The notes: generated from the letters alone by a model not told the origin. A stretch of 64,000 bases of DNA from Streptomyces sp. H27-H1 (GCF_026627445.1 NZ_JAPNLJ010000030.1:39376-103375); one strand, 5' to 3'; positions 49,100-58,099 are shown, counted from the first letter of the stretch. Program-made: numbers and translations.

Positions 49100-50950
49100 T
49101 CAGTAGTCGATGTCGACGATCTTCGGGCGGCCGAGGTCGGGCTGGTCGCGCAGGGGCAGTTCCGTGCCCGGCCGCTCCAGTTCCAGTACGACGATCTCGT
49201 TGGCGCCGGCCCGCCACAGCGGGGCGGGTGCGTACAGGGTGCGCTGGGGACCGCGGGGCGTGTCGTAGTGGCCCAGGAGGAAGCCGTTCAGCCAGATCAG
49301 GCCGGTGCCCCAGCCGGAGAGGTCGACGAAGCCATCGGCCGGGGAGCCGGTGAGGGTGTGGGTGAAGCGGTGGAAGGCGGGCTCGCCGGGCTGGGGGGCA
49401 TCGGGCTCTGCGGCGCCGGATTCCGGGGTGTCGGATTCCGGGGTGTCGGATTCCAGGGTGCCGGCAGACCACTTCAGTGAGGTCAGGTCGGCGAGCGGCA
49501 GCGGCCGTATCTCCCATTCGAAGAGGTGCTGGTGGCCGTGGCGCACGGCGCGCGAAATGCCCTTGCGGTCGTCGAGCAGCGGCCCGTAGTTGACCCGCCC
49601 CTGGGCCCGGACGAGCAGGTCGAGGACGACTCCGGCCTCGCCGACGGGCAGGTCCAGGCCCTCGTCCGGAGCGTTGCGGTCCAGGGTGCCGAGCGGCACG
49701 CCGTCGGCGAAGACGTACGCACGGTCACCCAGCCCGTCGATCTTGACGGGCATGGCGGGGCGCGGGCCGGTGACGGTGGTGCGGTAGTGGATCAGGCCGT
49801 GGTCCTGGCCGAGATTCTCCATGGACTCGGGCGCGGGGCGCAGGAGCGGCGGGCCGGCGAGGAGGTCGAGGTGCGCGAAGAGCGGTGCGACGCCCTCGGC
49901 GGCGGCGAGGGCCGGGGCCATCCGGGGTTGCGGCTCGGGCAGCGGACCGTCGGGCAGCGGCACGTACTTGCCGATGACCTCGCGGAACGCGTGGAACTTC
50001 GGTGTCAGTTCGCCGGCCTCGCCGATGGGGGCGTCGTAGTCGTAGCTGGTGACGGTGGGCTGGTAGCCGGGGTCGCCGGGACGGGAGCCGGTGTGGTTGG
50101 CGCCGGCCCAGAAGCCGAAGTTGGTGCCGCCGTGGGCCATGTAGAGATTGACGGAGGCCCCGGTGGCGAGGAGTTCGTCGAGCGAGCGCGCCGCGTCCTC
50201 CACGGGGCGTACGTGGTGCTCCTCGCCCCAGTGGTCGAACCAGCCGATCCAGAACTCCATGGCGGTGAGCGGACCGGTCCGCTGGTAGCGGCGCAGGGAG
50301 GCGAGGCGTTCAGCGGGCTTGGCGCCGAAGGTGGCGGTGGCAAGCCGGCCCGGGACCATGCCGCCCTGCAGCATGGCGTCCGTGGGGCCGTCGGCGGTGA
50401 ACAGCAGGCAGTCGACGCCGCGTTCGAGGAGCGCCTGCTCGATGTGGGCGCGGTAGCGGGTGTCATTGCCGTACGAGCCGTACTCGTTCTCGATCTGGAC
50501 GGCGACGACGGGACCGCCGCGGCTGGCGAGGTACGGCAGCACCTCGGGAAGGACGAGGTCGAACCAGCCGTCCACCTCTGCCTCGAAGCGCGGGTCGGAG
50601 CAGCGCAGCCGCAGGCCGTCGACGGCGAGGAGGCGGGCCGGCAGGCCGCCGAAGTCCCATTCGGCGCAGATGTACGGGCCGGGGCGGACGATGACGTCGA
50701 GGCCGAGGTCCTGGGCGATGCGCAGGAAGCGGCCCAGGTCGCGCCAGCCGGTGAAGTCGGCCTTGCCCGGAGCGGTCTCGTGGAAGTTCCAGGGGACGTA
50801 GGTGTCCACGGTGTTGGCGCCCATGGAGCGCAGCCGGGTCAGGCGGTCCTCCCACAGGTCGGGGTGGACCCGGAAGTAGTGCAGCGCCCCCGAGACGATG
50901 CGGTGGGGGCGGTCTGCTCGCCGGAAGCCGTCCTGGTCGTGCGTGAGCAT
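49100..50950 (-). CDS. GH35 beta-galactosidase
   Basis: 616 aa, cytoplasmic (no signal). The TIM barrel has FHYFRVHP-like GALHYFRVHPDLWEDRL, WNFHE, and RPGPYICAEWDFGGLPA; acid/base Glu156 in QIENEYGSYG and nucleophile Glu232 in TAMEFWIGWFDHWG. C-terminal jelly-roll domains include HYRTTV and WLNGFLLGHYD. A repeat-derived insertion (Glu-Ser-Asp-Thr-Pro units) lies near residue 500. GGGAG precedes ATG 50950. Divergent from a DeoR/LacI-hybrid regulator with a palindrome between them, so induced by its galactoside substrate is the likely scheme. Confidence 0.94.
   Translation of the reverse strand: MLTHDQDGFRRADRPHRIVSGALHYFRVHPDLWEDRLTRLRSMGANTVDTYVPWNFHETAPGKADFTGWRDLGRFLRIAQDLGLDVIVRPGPYICAEWDFGGLPARLLAVDGLRLRCSDPRFEAEVDGWFDLVLPEVLPYLASRGGPVVAVQIENEYGSYGNDTRYRAHIEQALLERGVDCLLFTADGPTDAMLQGGMVPGRLATATFGAKPAERLASLRRYQRTGPLTAMEFWIGWFDHWGEEHHVRPVEDAARSLDELLATGASVNLYMAHGGTNFGFWAGANHTGSRPGDPGYQPTVTSYDYDAPIGEAGELTPKFHAFREVIGKYVPLPDGPLPEPQPRMAPALAAAEGVAPLFAHLDLLAGPPLLRPAPESMENLGQDHGLIHYRTTVTGPRPAMPVKIDGLGDRAYVFADGVPLGTLDRNAPDEGLDLPVGEAGVVLDLLVRAQGRVNYGPLLDDRKGISRAVRHGHQHLFEWEIRPLPLADLTSLKWSAGTLESDTPESDTPESGAAEPDAPQPGEPAFHRFTHTLTGSPADGFVDLSGWGTGLIWLNGFLLGHYDTPRGPQRTLYAPAPLWRAGANEIVVLELERPGTELPLRDQPDLGRPKIVDIDY
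49421..49465. repeat. 15-bp tandem repeats inside the GH35 gene
   Basis: Two perfect units (49421-49435, 49436-49450; TTCCGGGGTGTCGGA) and a third diverged unit encode repeated Glu-Ser-Asp-Thr-Pro in a linker of the galactosidase. Confidence 0.8.
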
Positions 50951-51049
50951 GCGCTGACTCCCGGGAGAGGTCGAGATGCTGCCGTGAGGTGCGGGACGTG
51001 GCCGAATATATGAACGCACGGTCCACGCCGTCAATGACCGGTTGATCGG

Positions 51050-51061
51050 ATTCGATCGAAT
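51050..51061. promoter_or_regulatory. operator-like palindrome ATTCGATCGAAT (site 1)
   Basis: Perfect 12-bp palindrome in the 184-bp divergent region between the GH35 gene and the DeoR/LacI regulator gene; the core TTCGATCGAA recurs at 52381-52390. Confidence 0.6.
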
Positions 51062-51134
51062 CGATCGTTTCGGTTTTCTGTGGTGGAATCGAGCCGCACG
51101 CGCGCGACGGACCACGCAGACAGCAGGGGGATCC

Positions 51135-52289
51135 TTGAGACCACATGTCGACCAGCGCCAGGCCCGGGTGCTCGCCCTCGTCCGGGCGCGGGGCAGTGCG
51201 CGCGTCGCGGACCTCGCCCGGGAACTCGGCATCTCCCCCGTGACCCTGCGGCGGGACATCGAGGCGATGGCGGCGCGGGGCGAGATTCAGCGGATGCACG
51301 GGGTGATCAGCCGGCTGGAGACCGTCCCGGCGGGCACGGAGGCCGGGACCGGAGCCGGGACCGCGGGCAGGGACAGGGGCAGGGGCACGGGCGCCGACGC
51401 CGGCGGGCTGGTGGTCGGAATGGTCGTGCCGACGACCGAGTACTACTACGCCGACGTCGTACGGGGGGCCCGCGAGGTGGTCGAGGCGAGGGGTGCACGG
51501 CTCACCGTGGGGCTGACCCGGTACCTGGCGGGCGAGGACCGCACACAGGCGGAGCGGCTGCTGTCCACGGGGGCCGACGGACTGCTGCTGACCCCGAATT
51601 GGGAAGCCGGAGCGCCCGGACCCGGCGAAGGGGCGTGGACGGCGGAACTGCCGGTGCCGGCCGTCCTGGTGGAACGGTGGGCTCCGCCGGGACATCCGGC
51701 CGCCTCCCTGGACCGGGTGGCCTCCGACCACGCGGACGGCGCGGCGCGTGCCGTACGGCACCTGGCGGGGCTGGGGCACCGGCGGATCGCGCTGGCCAGC
51801 CGGGAGACCCCGACGTCGGGACGGCTGCGGACCGGCTTCGCGGCGGCCGTGGCCGCGCTCGGGCTGGAGCCGGCGCCGCCGTGGCCTGCGGCCGGGGCGG
51901 GTGCCTCTGCCGGGGCGGATGCCGCTGCCGGGGCTGCTTCGCTCACGGAGGCGGAGGCGTTCGCGCGGGCCCTGGAGTACCTGTGCGCGGCGGTGACCGA
52001 GTCGGGCGTGACCGCCGCCCTCATCCACAGCGACACGGACGCCATCATGCTGATCCCGCGGCTCCAGGCGCGGGGGGTGCGGGTGCCGGAGGACCTGGCG
52101 GTGATCACCTACGACGACGAGGTGGCCGGCCTGGCCGACGTACCCCTGACGGCGGTGGCGCCGGCCAAGCGCGAGGTGGGGGCGCGGGCGGCCGGCATGC
52201 TGCTGGACCGGCTGGAGGACCGCGGGACGGGGCGGGAGGGGCCGCGGCAGCATCTGGATCTGCTTCCCCGACTGACGGTCCGCCCGTAG
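51135..52289 (+). CDS. DeoR-type HTH / LacI-type sugar-binding hybrid regulator
   Basis: 384 aa. DeoR-type winged HTH: HVDQRQARVLALVRARGSAR, VADLARELGISPVTLRRDIE, ARGEIQRMHGV. A Gly/Thr-rich linker, then a periplasmic-binding-protein-like LacI sensor domain: GLVVGMVVPTTEYYYADVVRG, RWAPPGHPAASLDRVASDH, GLGHRRIALASRE, ALIHSDTDAIMLIPRL, VITYDDEVAGLADVPLTAV. TTG 51135 is chosen because GGGGG precedes it and the HTH starts immediately. Likely controls the divergent galactosidase gene, and through the second palindrome site the downstream gene. Confidence 0.88.
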   Translation: MRPHVDQRQARVLALVRARGSARVADLARELGISPVTLRRDIEAMAARGEIQRMHGVISRLETVPAGTEAGTGAGTAGRDRGRGTGADAGGLVVGMVVPTTEYYYADVVRGAREVVEARGARLTVGLTRYLAGEDRTQAERLLSTGADGLLLTPNWEAGAPGPGEGAWTAELPVPAVLVERWAPPGHPAASLDRVASDHADGAARAVRHLAGLGHRRIALASRETPTSGRLRTGFAAAVAALGLEPAPPWPAAGAGASAGADAAAGAASLTEAEAFARALEYLCAAVTESGVTAALIHSDTDAIMLIPRLQARGVRVPEDLAVITYDDEVAGLADVPLTAVAPAKREVGARAAGMLLDRLEDRGTGREGPRQHLDLLPRLTVRP

Positions 52290-52635
52290 CGACGCCCGGG
52301 GGTATGGCGGGCCTCGGGCGCGGACCGGTCCCCGATCCGGCTCCCGCCACCGAGCCACCACTTCCGACCGGAGTGAACGTTTCGATCGAATAGCGGATTC
52401 GCCTTGACGATGTGATCACCCGGCAAGAAGGATGAGGCTCGAAGGGCTCCGGGGCCGCCTCTTTGGGGGAGCGGCGGCCTCGGGGCCCCATCCCGCCCCG
52501 GCGGAACGGCTCGGCTCCGCCCACGTGTCGTTCCCGGCGCCGCGGCCGGGGTTTGTGACCATCGTCGTGTTCACCCTCGCGTTCGCCCTCGGGGACGCCT
52601 GGCCGGGCTTCGGACCTCACCTCAGGAGCCGTCAA
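52290..52635. other. 346-bp leader region before the hydroxyacid dehydrogenase gene
   Basis: Contains the second palindrome (52380-52391) and a GC-rich inverted repeat (GGCCGCC near 52454 and GGCGGCC near 52475) that could form a hairpin in the leader. The frame is open back to ATG 52432 but that stretch reads as non-native protein, so I treat it as leader. Confidence 0.45.
52380..52391. promoter_or_regulatory. operator-like palindrome TTTCGATCGAAT (site 2)
   Basis: Ten-base core TTCGATCGAA identical to site 1, located 91 bp after the regulator stop and 245 bp before the dehydrogenase start. Suggests the same regulator also acts on the downstream gene. Confidence 0.55.
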
Positions 52636-53700
52636 GTGACCCACCCCGCCTCCGGTTCCGGCCCCTGCCCCTCCGCGCCGCCGCGCCGCCCCGTGACGGT
52701 GCTCGCCATGGGCCCCGATGCCCGAGCCGCCGTCCTCGGTGAGCGGATCCTTACGGACCTGGTCCGGGTCGCCGATGTGGACCCCGCGCTGCTCGTCACC
52801 GACTTCCGCTCCATCTGCTCCGAGGACGCCGTGCGGCGGCGGCTGGCCGCGGCCGAGGTCCTGTTCACCGGGTGGGGCTGCCCTCCGCTGGACGCGGACG
52901 CGCTGGAGCTGATGCCGGAGCTCCGGGCGGTCGTGCACGCCGCCGGCAGTGTCAAACACCATGTCACCGAGGCCTGCTGGGAGCGCGGGCTGCTGGTATC
53001 CAGCGCCGCCGCCGCGAACGCCCTGCCGGTCGCGGAGTACACGCTCGCCGCCATCCTGTTCGCCAACAAGCGCGTACTGGACTCCGCGCACGCCTACCGG
53101 GCGGCCCGCGGCCATGTCGACCCGCTGCGCCGCTATCCCGCCGTCGGCAACTACCGCCGTACGGTCGGCCTGGTCGGCGCCTCCCTCATCGGGCGCCGCG
53201 TACTGGAGCTGCTGCGCCCCTTCGACCTGCGGGTGCTCGTGCACGATCCGTATGCCGATCCGGCCGAGCTGGCCGCTCTCGGCGCCCAGGCCGTAGCCCT
53301 GGACGAACTGCTCACCCGCAGCGACGTGGTGAGCCTGCACGCTCCCGAGCTGCCGCGGACCCGCCGGATGCTGGACGCGCCCCGGCTGGCCCTGATGCCG
53401 GACGGGGCCACTCTCGTGAACACCGCGCGCGGCTCGCTCGTCGACACCGCGGCGCTGACCGAGGAGCTGGTCTCGGGGCGGCTGCACGCCGTGCTCGACC
53501 ACACCGAGCCGGAGGTGCTGTCCGCCGACTCCCCGCTGTACGACCTGCCCAACGTGCTGCTCACCCCGCACGTGGCCGGCGCCCTGGGCGGGGAGCTGGA
53601 CCGGCTGGCGGCGTCGGCCGTCGAGGAACTGGGGCGCTACGCCCAGGGGTTCGCCTTCCGCCACCCCGTCGACCGGGACCGGCTCGGTTACTCGGCCTGA
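52636..53700 (+). CDS. D-isomer-specific 2-hydroxyacid dehydrogenase
   Basis: NAD-dependent reductase of 2-oxo acids, 354 aa. Cofactor site GLVGASLIGRRVLELLRPFD, then RSDVVSLHAPELPRTRRML, active-site Arg in NTARGSLVDTAAL, Glu in HTEPEVLSAD and His in LTPHVAGALGG. GTG 52636 with CAGGAG upstream removes a non-native N-terminal extension. In sugar clusters such enzymes reduce glyoxylate-, pyruvate- or keto-sugar-acid intermediates. Its stop overlaps the converging epimerase gene by 13 bp. Confidence 0.9.
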   Translation: MTHPASGSGPCPSAPPRRPVTVLAMGPDARAAVLGERILTDLVRVADVDPALLVTDFRSICSEDAVRRRLAAAEVLFTGWGCPPLDADALELMPELRAVVHAAGSVKHHVTEACWERGLLVSSAAAANALPVAEYTLAAILFANKRVLDSAHAYRAARGHVDPLRRYPAVGNYRRTVGLVGASLIGRRVLELLRPFDLRVLVHDPYADPAELAALGAQAVALDELLTRSDVVSLHAPELPRTRRMLDAPRLALMPDGATLVNTARGSLVDTAALTEELVSGRLHAVLDHTEPEVLSADSPLYDLPNVLLTPHVAGALGGELDRLAASAVEELGRYAQGFAFRHPVDRDRLGYSA

Positions 53701-54488
53701 CGGTCGGCCGCGCGGACCAGCCCCTCCAAGTACTCCCGGCCCGGCCCCAGCCGTCCCGCCAGTTCGCCGGCGCCCGGATACCAGCGCTTCTCGTACTCCC
53801 AGCAGAGCCAGCCGTGCGGCGGTACGAGGGCCACCGCCTCGGCGAGCGGCAGCGCTCCCCCGCCGAGCCCGAGCGGGGTCAGCTCGTGCGCGGACGCCAC
53901 GTCCTTGACCTGTGCGTAGCCCAAGTGCCCGGCGAGGGCGCGGCTCGACTCCTCCGGCGACTCGCCCCCGAGCCAGGTGTGCAGTACGTCCCACAGCGCG
54001 CCCGCGCCCCGGTGCGCGACCTGGTCGAGCACCCGGGCCGTGGCGGTCGCGGTGCGGTGCGAGTCGTGGGTCTCCAGCAGGATCCGCACCCCCTGCCGCT
54101 CGGCGAAGGGCGCGGCGGCCCGGAGCCTGCGGACCGCGTGGGCGTCGGCGGCGGCCGGGGGCAGTTCACCGCCGCCGGGGAAGACCCGTACGTAGGGGGC
54201 TTCGAGGTCGGCGGCGAGCCGGACCAGGCTCTGGATCTCGGCGAGGACGGGCTCGTCGGGACCGGGGGCGGCCACCCGGGCGTAGCCGGCGACCGTGAGG
54301 ACGGCGACTCCGGCGGAGGTCAGGGTGCGCAGGCCGGCCGTGCGGTCGCCGGCGGGGCTGGCAGGATGCAGGGGCTCCTCCGGGTGGGCCCGCAGTTCGA
54401 GGCCCTCGTAGCCGTGGGTGGCGGCGAGGGCCGCGCTGCGCTCCAGCGGGGTGCCGGGCAGGCCGAGAGTGGAGAAGGCGTACTTCAC
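53688..54488 (-). CDS. sugar phosphate isomerase/epimerase (xylose-isomerase-like TIM barrel)
   Basis: 266 aa. Barrel strands and metal ligands of the AP-endonuclease-2 superfamily are visible: YEGLELRAHP, YVRVFPGGGE, ILLETHDSHRT (Glu), ALWDVLHTW (Asp, His), YAQVKDV (Lys/Asp) and the final WEYEKRWYP (Glu). It could be a hydroxypyruvate/ketose epimerase. It shares ATGA with the upstream lacI-type gene (54485-54488), so regulator and enzyme are co-expressed. Part of the uronate/sugar cluster. Confidence 0.88.
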   Translation of the reverse strand: MKYAFSTLGLPGTPLERSAALAATHGYEGLELRAHPEEPLHPASPAGDRTAGLRTLTSAGVAVLTVAGYARVAAPGPDEPVLAEIQSLVRLAADLEAPYVRVFPGGGELPPAAADAHAVRRLRAAAPFAERQGVRILLETHDSHRTATATARVLDQVAHRGAGALWDVLHTWLGGESPEESSRALAGHLGYAQVKDVASAHELTPLGLGGGALPLAEAVALVPPHGWLCWEYEKRWYPGAGELAGRLGPGREYLEGLVRAADRQAE

Positions 54489-55582
54489 GGATGCCCCCCT
54501 TCGGTGGCGGCGGACGGCGCGGTCGCGGGTGGCGGCGCGGTGGAGCCGCGCACCATCAGCTCGGTGGGCAGTGTGGTGATACCGCCCGGGGGCAGTGCTC
54601 TGCGGCCCGTGACGAGCTGGGCGCAGAGCACCCCCGCCTCGCGCAGCGGCACCCGGACGGTGGTGAGGGCGGGGGCGGTGTCCACGCAGACGGGCAGGTC
54701 GTCGAAGCCGGCGACGGAGACGTCCTCGGGTATCCGCAAGCCGGCTTCGCGCAGGGCCGCGGCCACTCCGGTGGCGACGGTGTCGTTGGCTGCGGCCACG
54801 GCGGTGAAGGGCGCCCCGCGGCGGAGCAGTTCACGGGTGGCATCGTATCCGGCGGAGCGCTCGAACCCCGCGTGCACGGTGAGGCCGGCGCAGTGCCCGG
54901 GGAGTGCGGGGTCGTGGTCGCGCAGCGCGTCCTGGTGTCCGGCGAGCCGCTCGCGGGTGGTGCTCAGTCCGGGCGGGCCGGCGACGTAGGCGATGTGGCG
55001 GTGGCCGAGTGTCAGCAGGTGCTCGGTGAGCCGGAAGGCGCCGCCCCGGTCGTCGAACATGACGGTGGCGACAGGGAGTCCGGCGGGCATGGGCAGCGGG
55101 GGACGCCCGCACAGCACCACCGGGGCGCCGGTGGCCGCGATGCGTGCGAGGCGGGCGGCCAGCGCCCGGGTGTGCTCCGGGTCCTCCACGGCGCCGCCGG
55201 TCAGCACGACTCCGCCGGCCCGCTGGCCCTCCAGGAGGGCGAGGTAGTCGAGCTCGGCGGCCGGGGCCCCCTCGGTGTTGCAGACGACGGCGAGCCGGCG
55301 CGCGTCGCCGTGGCCACCGGGGGCCAGCGCGCTCTGCAAGGAGCCGGCGAGGATCCCGAAGAAGCTGTCCGCGACGTCGTGCACGAGGACGCCGATCAGG
55401 TCCGAGGTCGCGGCGGCGAGGGCCCGCGCCGGGCCGTTGGCGATGTAGCCGAGGTCCTCGACCGCCCGCTCCACGCGGGTCCGGGTGGCGCCGGCCACCG
55501 GGTAGCCGCCGTTGAGCACGCGCGAGACCGTGGCGGGCGATACGCCCGCCTGCGCCGCCACTTCGGCGAGTGTGACCGCCAT
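54485..55582 (-). CDS. LacI family transcriptional regulator
   Basis: 365 aa. N-terminal HTH VTLAEVAAQAGVSPATVSRV with hinge ARALAAATSDLIGVLVHDVAD; sugar-binding domain with DYLALLEGQRAGGVVLTGG, GHRHIAYVAGPPGLSTTRER and VSVAGFDDLPVCVDTAPALTTVRVP. GGAAGGAGGAG precedes ATG 55582. Two copies of a 12-bp palindrome (55652-55663, 55720-55731) lie in the region shared with the divergent dehydrogenase gene and fit the LacI operator pattern, so it probably represses both directions until a pathway sugar binds. Confidence 0.93.
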   Translation of the reverse strand: MAVTLAEVAAQAGVSPATVSRVLNGGYPVAGATRTRVERAVEDLGYIANGPARALAAATSDLIGVLVHDVADSFFGILAGSLQSALAPGGHGDARRLAVVCNTEGAPAAELDYLALLEGQRAGGVVLTGGAVEDPEHTRALAARLARIAATGAPVVLCGRPPLPMPAGLPVATVMFDDRGGAFRLTEHLLTLGHRHIAYVAGPPGLSTTRERLAGHQDALRDHDPALPGHCAGLTVHAGFERSAGYDATRELLRRGAPFTAVAAANDTVATGVAAALREAGLRIPEDVSVAGFDDLPVCVDTAPALTTVRVPLREAGVLCAQLVTGRRALPPGGITTLPTELMVRGSTAPPPATAPSAATEGGHP

Positions 55583-55651
55583 GAGCTCCTCCTTCCGATC
55601 CGTCCCGAGTCATCGTCTCATCCGGTGTGGATCTCCATACTCGCCGAAAAA

Positions 55652-55663
55652 GAAAGCGCTTTC
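55652..55663. promoter_or_regulatory. LacI-type operator GAAAGCGCTTTC (copy 1)
   Basis: Perfect 12-bp palindrome with the CG centre typical of LacI-family sites, 70 bp before the lacI-type ATG. Confidence 0.8.
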
Positions 55664-55719
55664 CATCACCCGTAAGAGTCTTGCACCGAAGTGTTGCGCG
55701 GCCCTAGCCTGAACGGAGG

Positions 55720-55731
55720 GAAAGCGCTTTC
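55720..55731. promoter_or_regulatory. LacI-type operator GAAAGCGCTTTC (copy 2)
   Basis: Identical to copy 1, centre-to-centre distance 68 bp; 63 bp before the Gfo/Idh/MocA start. The pair suggests cooperative or looped repression. Confidence 0.8.
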
Positions 55732-55793
55732 TATGCTGCTTCCTCGAAAGCTCCGTACAAGGATCACCGCACAAGACAAAGGAGGGGGACACC

Positions 55794-56945
55794 GTGCAGC
55801 GCAGGACGATCAAGATCGCCATGAACGGCGTCACCGGGCGGATGGGATATCGCCAGCACCTGGTCCGCTCCCTGCTCGCACTGCGCGAGCAGGGCGGGCT
55901 CGACCTCGGCGACGGCACGGTGCTGTGGCCGGAGCCGGTGCTCGTCGGGCGCCGGGAGGCGGCCCTGCGGGCCATCGCGGAGCGGCACGGGCTGGAGCAC
56001 GTGAGTACGGATCTGGCGGCGGTGCTGGCTGATCCCGAGGTCGAGATCTACTTCGACGCCCAGGTCACCAGCGCCCGCGAGGCGGCCGTGCGGCAGGCCG
56101 TGGCGGCCGGCAAGCACGTGTACTGCGAGAAGCCCACCGCCCTCACCTTCGAGTCCTCGCTGGAGATCGCGCGGCTGGCCGACGCGGCCGGCGTCAAGCA
56201 CGGGGTGGTGCAGGACAAGCTGTTCCTGCCGGGCCTGCTGAAGCTCAAGCGGCTCATCGACGGCGGCTTCTTCGGCGAGATCCTCTCCGTGCGCGGGGAG
56301 TTCGGGTACTGGGTGTTCGAGGGCGAATGGCAGCCCGCCCAGCGCCCGTCGTGGAACTACCGGACCGAGGACGGCGGCGGCATCGTCGCCGACATGTTCC
56401 CGCACTGGGAGTACCTGCTGCACGAGCTGTTCGGCCGGGTCCGCACCGTCCAGGCCCTGACACGCACCCACATCGGCCGCCGCTGGGACGAGGAGGGCAA
56501 ACCGTACGAGGCCACTGCGGACGACGCGGCGTACGGGATCTTCGAGTTGGAGGGGGGCGCCGTCGCGCAGATCAACTCCTCCTGGGCGGTCCGGGTCAAC
56601 CGCGACGAGCTGGTGGAGTTCCAGGTGGACGGGACCCACGGCTCGGCGGTCGCCGGGCTGCGCGGCTGCCGGATCCAGCACCGCGCGGCGACGCCGAAGC
56701 CGGTGTGGAATCCGGACCTGCCCCTGACCGAGCGGTTCCGCGACCAGTGGCAGGAGGTCCCGGACAACAGCCCCGCCGACAACGGCTTCAAGGCCCAGTG
56801 GGAACTGTTCCTGCGCCATGTCGTACGGGACGAGCCCTGGCAGTGGGACCTCCTGGCCGGGGCCCGCGGGGTGCAGCTCGCCGACCTCGGGCTGCGCTCC
56901 TCGGCCGAGGGCCGGCGGCTCGTGGTGCCGGAGGTGGCGCTGTGA
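55794..56945 (+). CDS. Gfo/Idh/MocA family sugar dehydrogenase
   Basis: NAD(P)-dependent oxidoreductase, 383 aa. Unusual start IKIAMNGVTGRMGYRQHLVR, with cofactor glycines in NGVTGRMG; the catalytic Lys lies in VYCEKPTALTFESSLEIARL; then HGVVQDKLFLPGLLKLKRL, GEFGYWVFEGEWQPAQRPSW and GGGIVADMFPHWEYLLHELF. GTG 55794 follows AAGGAGG. First gene of a three-gene operon with DUF993 and a TIM-barrel epimerase (overlaps GTGA at each joint). Substrate probably a sugar or sugar acid released from the lyase product. Confidence 0.9.
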   Translation: MQRRTIKIAMNGVTGRMGYRQHLVRSLLALREQGGLDLGDGTVLWPEPVLVGRREAALRAIAERHGLEHVSTDLAAVLADPEVEIYFDAQVTSAREAAVRQAVAAGKHVYCEKPTALTFESSLEIARLADAAGVKHGVVQDKLFLPGLLKLKRLIDGGFFGEILSVRGEFGYWVFEGEWQPAQRPSWNYRTEDGGGIVADMFPHWEYLLHELFGRVRTVQALTRTHIGRRWDEEGKPYEATADDAAYGIFELEGGAVAQINSSWAVRVNRDELVEFQVDGTHGSAVAGLRGCRIQHRAATPKPVWNPDLPLTERFRDQWQEVPDNSPADNGFKAQWELFLRHVVRDEPWQWDLLAGARGVQLADLGLRSSAEGRRLVVPEVAL

Positions 56946-58099
56946 GCATCCGGCTCCCCTCGGTGGACGGCGGGCTGCGCCTCCACTCGCCGGGCACCGC
57001 GCCGCTGGCGCTGCTCACCTGCGGCCCGGCCCACAGCCGCACCTTCTTCTCGGCCGCGCACGTGGTCGCCGACCCCCTCTTCGCCTCGGCCGAGTCCGGA
57101 CCGGTGATCGACTGGGAGAGCACTCTGGCCTTCCGGCACACGCTGTGGAGGCAGGGCCTGGGGGTCGCGGAGGCCATGGACACCGCGCAGCGCGGGATGG
57201 GACTGGACTGGCCGGGCGCGGCGGAACTGATCCGCCGTTCGACCGCGGAGGCCCGGTCGGTGGGGGGCCGGATCGTCTGCGGGGCGGGCACCGACCAGCT
57301 GGCCCCGGACACCGCGCATTCCCTGGCCGCCGTCACCGCCGCGTACGAGGAGCAGCTGGCGCACGTCGAGGCGTGCGGGGCACCGGCCGTGCTGATGGCC
57401 TCGCGGGCCCTGGCCGCGGCGGCGCGCGGCCCCGAGGACTATCTGTCGGTGTACGGAGGGCTGCTGCGGCAGAGCTCCCGGCCGGTTGTCCTGCACTGGC
57501 TGGGGCCGATGTTCGACCCGGCGCTGGAGGGGTACTGGGGGCACGAGGACCTCGACGAGGCCACGGACGTCTTCCTCAAAATCATCTCGGAGTATCCGGA
57601 GAAGGTCGACGGCATCAAGGTCTCGCTGCTCAACGCGGGGCGCGAGGTGGACATCCGGCGGCGGCTCCCGGCGGGAGTGCGCTGCTACACGGGCGACGAC
57701 TACCACTACCCGGAACTCATCGCGGGGGACGGCGAGCTGGCCAGCGACGCCCTTCTGGGGATCTTCGACCCGATCGCCCCGATCGCGGCGCGGGCCGCGC
57801 TCGCCCTCGACCAGGACGATCCGGCCGGTTTCCGGGAGCTGCTGGATCCGACGGTGGCCCTGTCCCGGCACCTGTTCGCCCCGCCCACCCGCTACTACAA
57901 GACGGGCGTCGTACTCCTGGCCTGGCTGGCTGGACACCAGGAGCACTTCGCGATGGTGGGCGGGATGCACTCGGCCCGCTCGCTCCCCCATCTGGCCACC
58001 GCGTACGAACTGGCCGACCGTCTCGGTCTGTTCCCGGACCCTGAGCTCGCCGAGGCCCGGATGCGACAGTTGCTCGCGCTGCACGGGACCGCGTCGTGA
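56942..58099 (+). CDS. DUF993 protein (aldolase/dihydrodipicolinate-synthase-like)
   Basis: 385 aa of the DUF993 family, predicted TIM barrel related to DapA-type class I aldolases. Visible segments: VIDWESTLAFRHTLWRQGLG, GLDWPGAAELIRRS, GAGTDQLAP, VVLHWLGPMFDPALEGYWG, KVDGIKVSLLNAGREVDIRR (a candidate Schiff-base Lys) and MVGGMHSARSLPHL. GTG 56942 overlaps the dehydrogenase stop. Always seen with Gfo/Idh/MocA and epimerase genes in such clusters, so a retro-aldol step on a keto-sugar is a reasonable inference. Confidence 0.85.
   Translation: MSIRLPSVDGGLRLHSPGTAPLALLTCGPAHSRTFFSAAHVVADPLFASAESGPVIDWESTLAFRHTLWRQGLGVAEAMDTAQRGMGLDWPGAAELIRRSTAEARSVGGRIVCGAGTDQLAPDTAHSLAAVTAAYEEQLAHVEACGAPAVLMASRALAAAARGPEDYLSVYGGLLRQSSRPVVLHWLGPMFDPALEGYWGHEDLDEATDVFLKIISEYPEKVDGIKVSLLNAGREVDIRRRLPAGVRCYTGDDYHYPELIAGDGELASDALLGIFDPIAPIAARAALALDQDDPAGFRELLDPTVALSRHLFAPPTRYYKTGVVLLAWLAGHQEHFAMVGGMHSARSLPHLATAYELADRLGLFPDPELAEARMRQLLALHGTAS

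Noticed and set aside
52432..52635. Upstream ATG (52432) as start of the hydroxyacid dehydrogenase
   Set aside because: The added 68 residues are not dehydrogenase-like; GTG 52636 has a CAGGAG site at good spacing.
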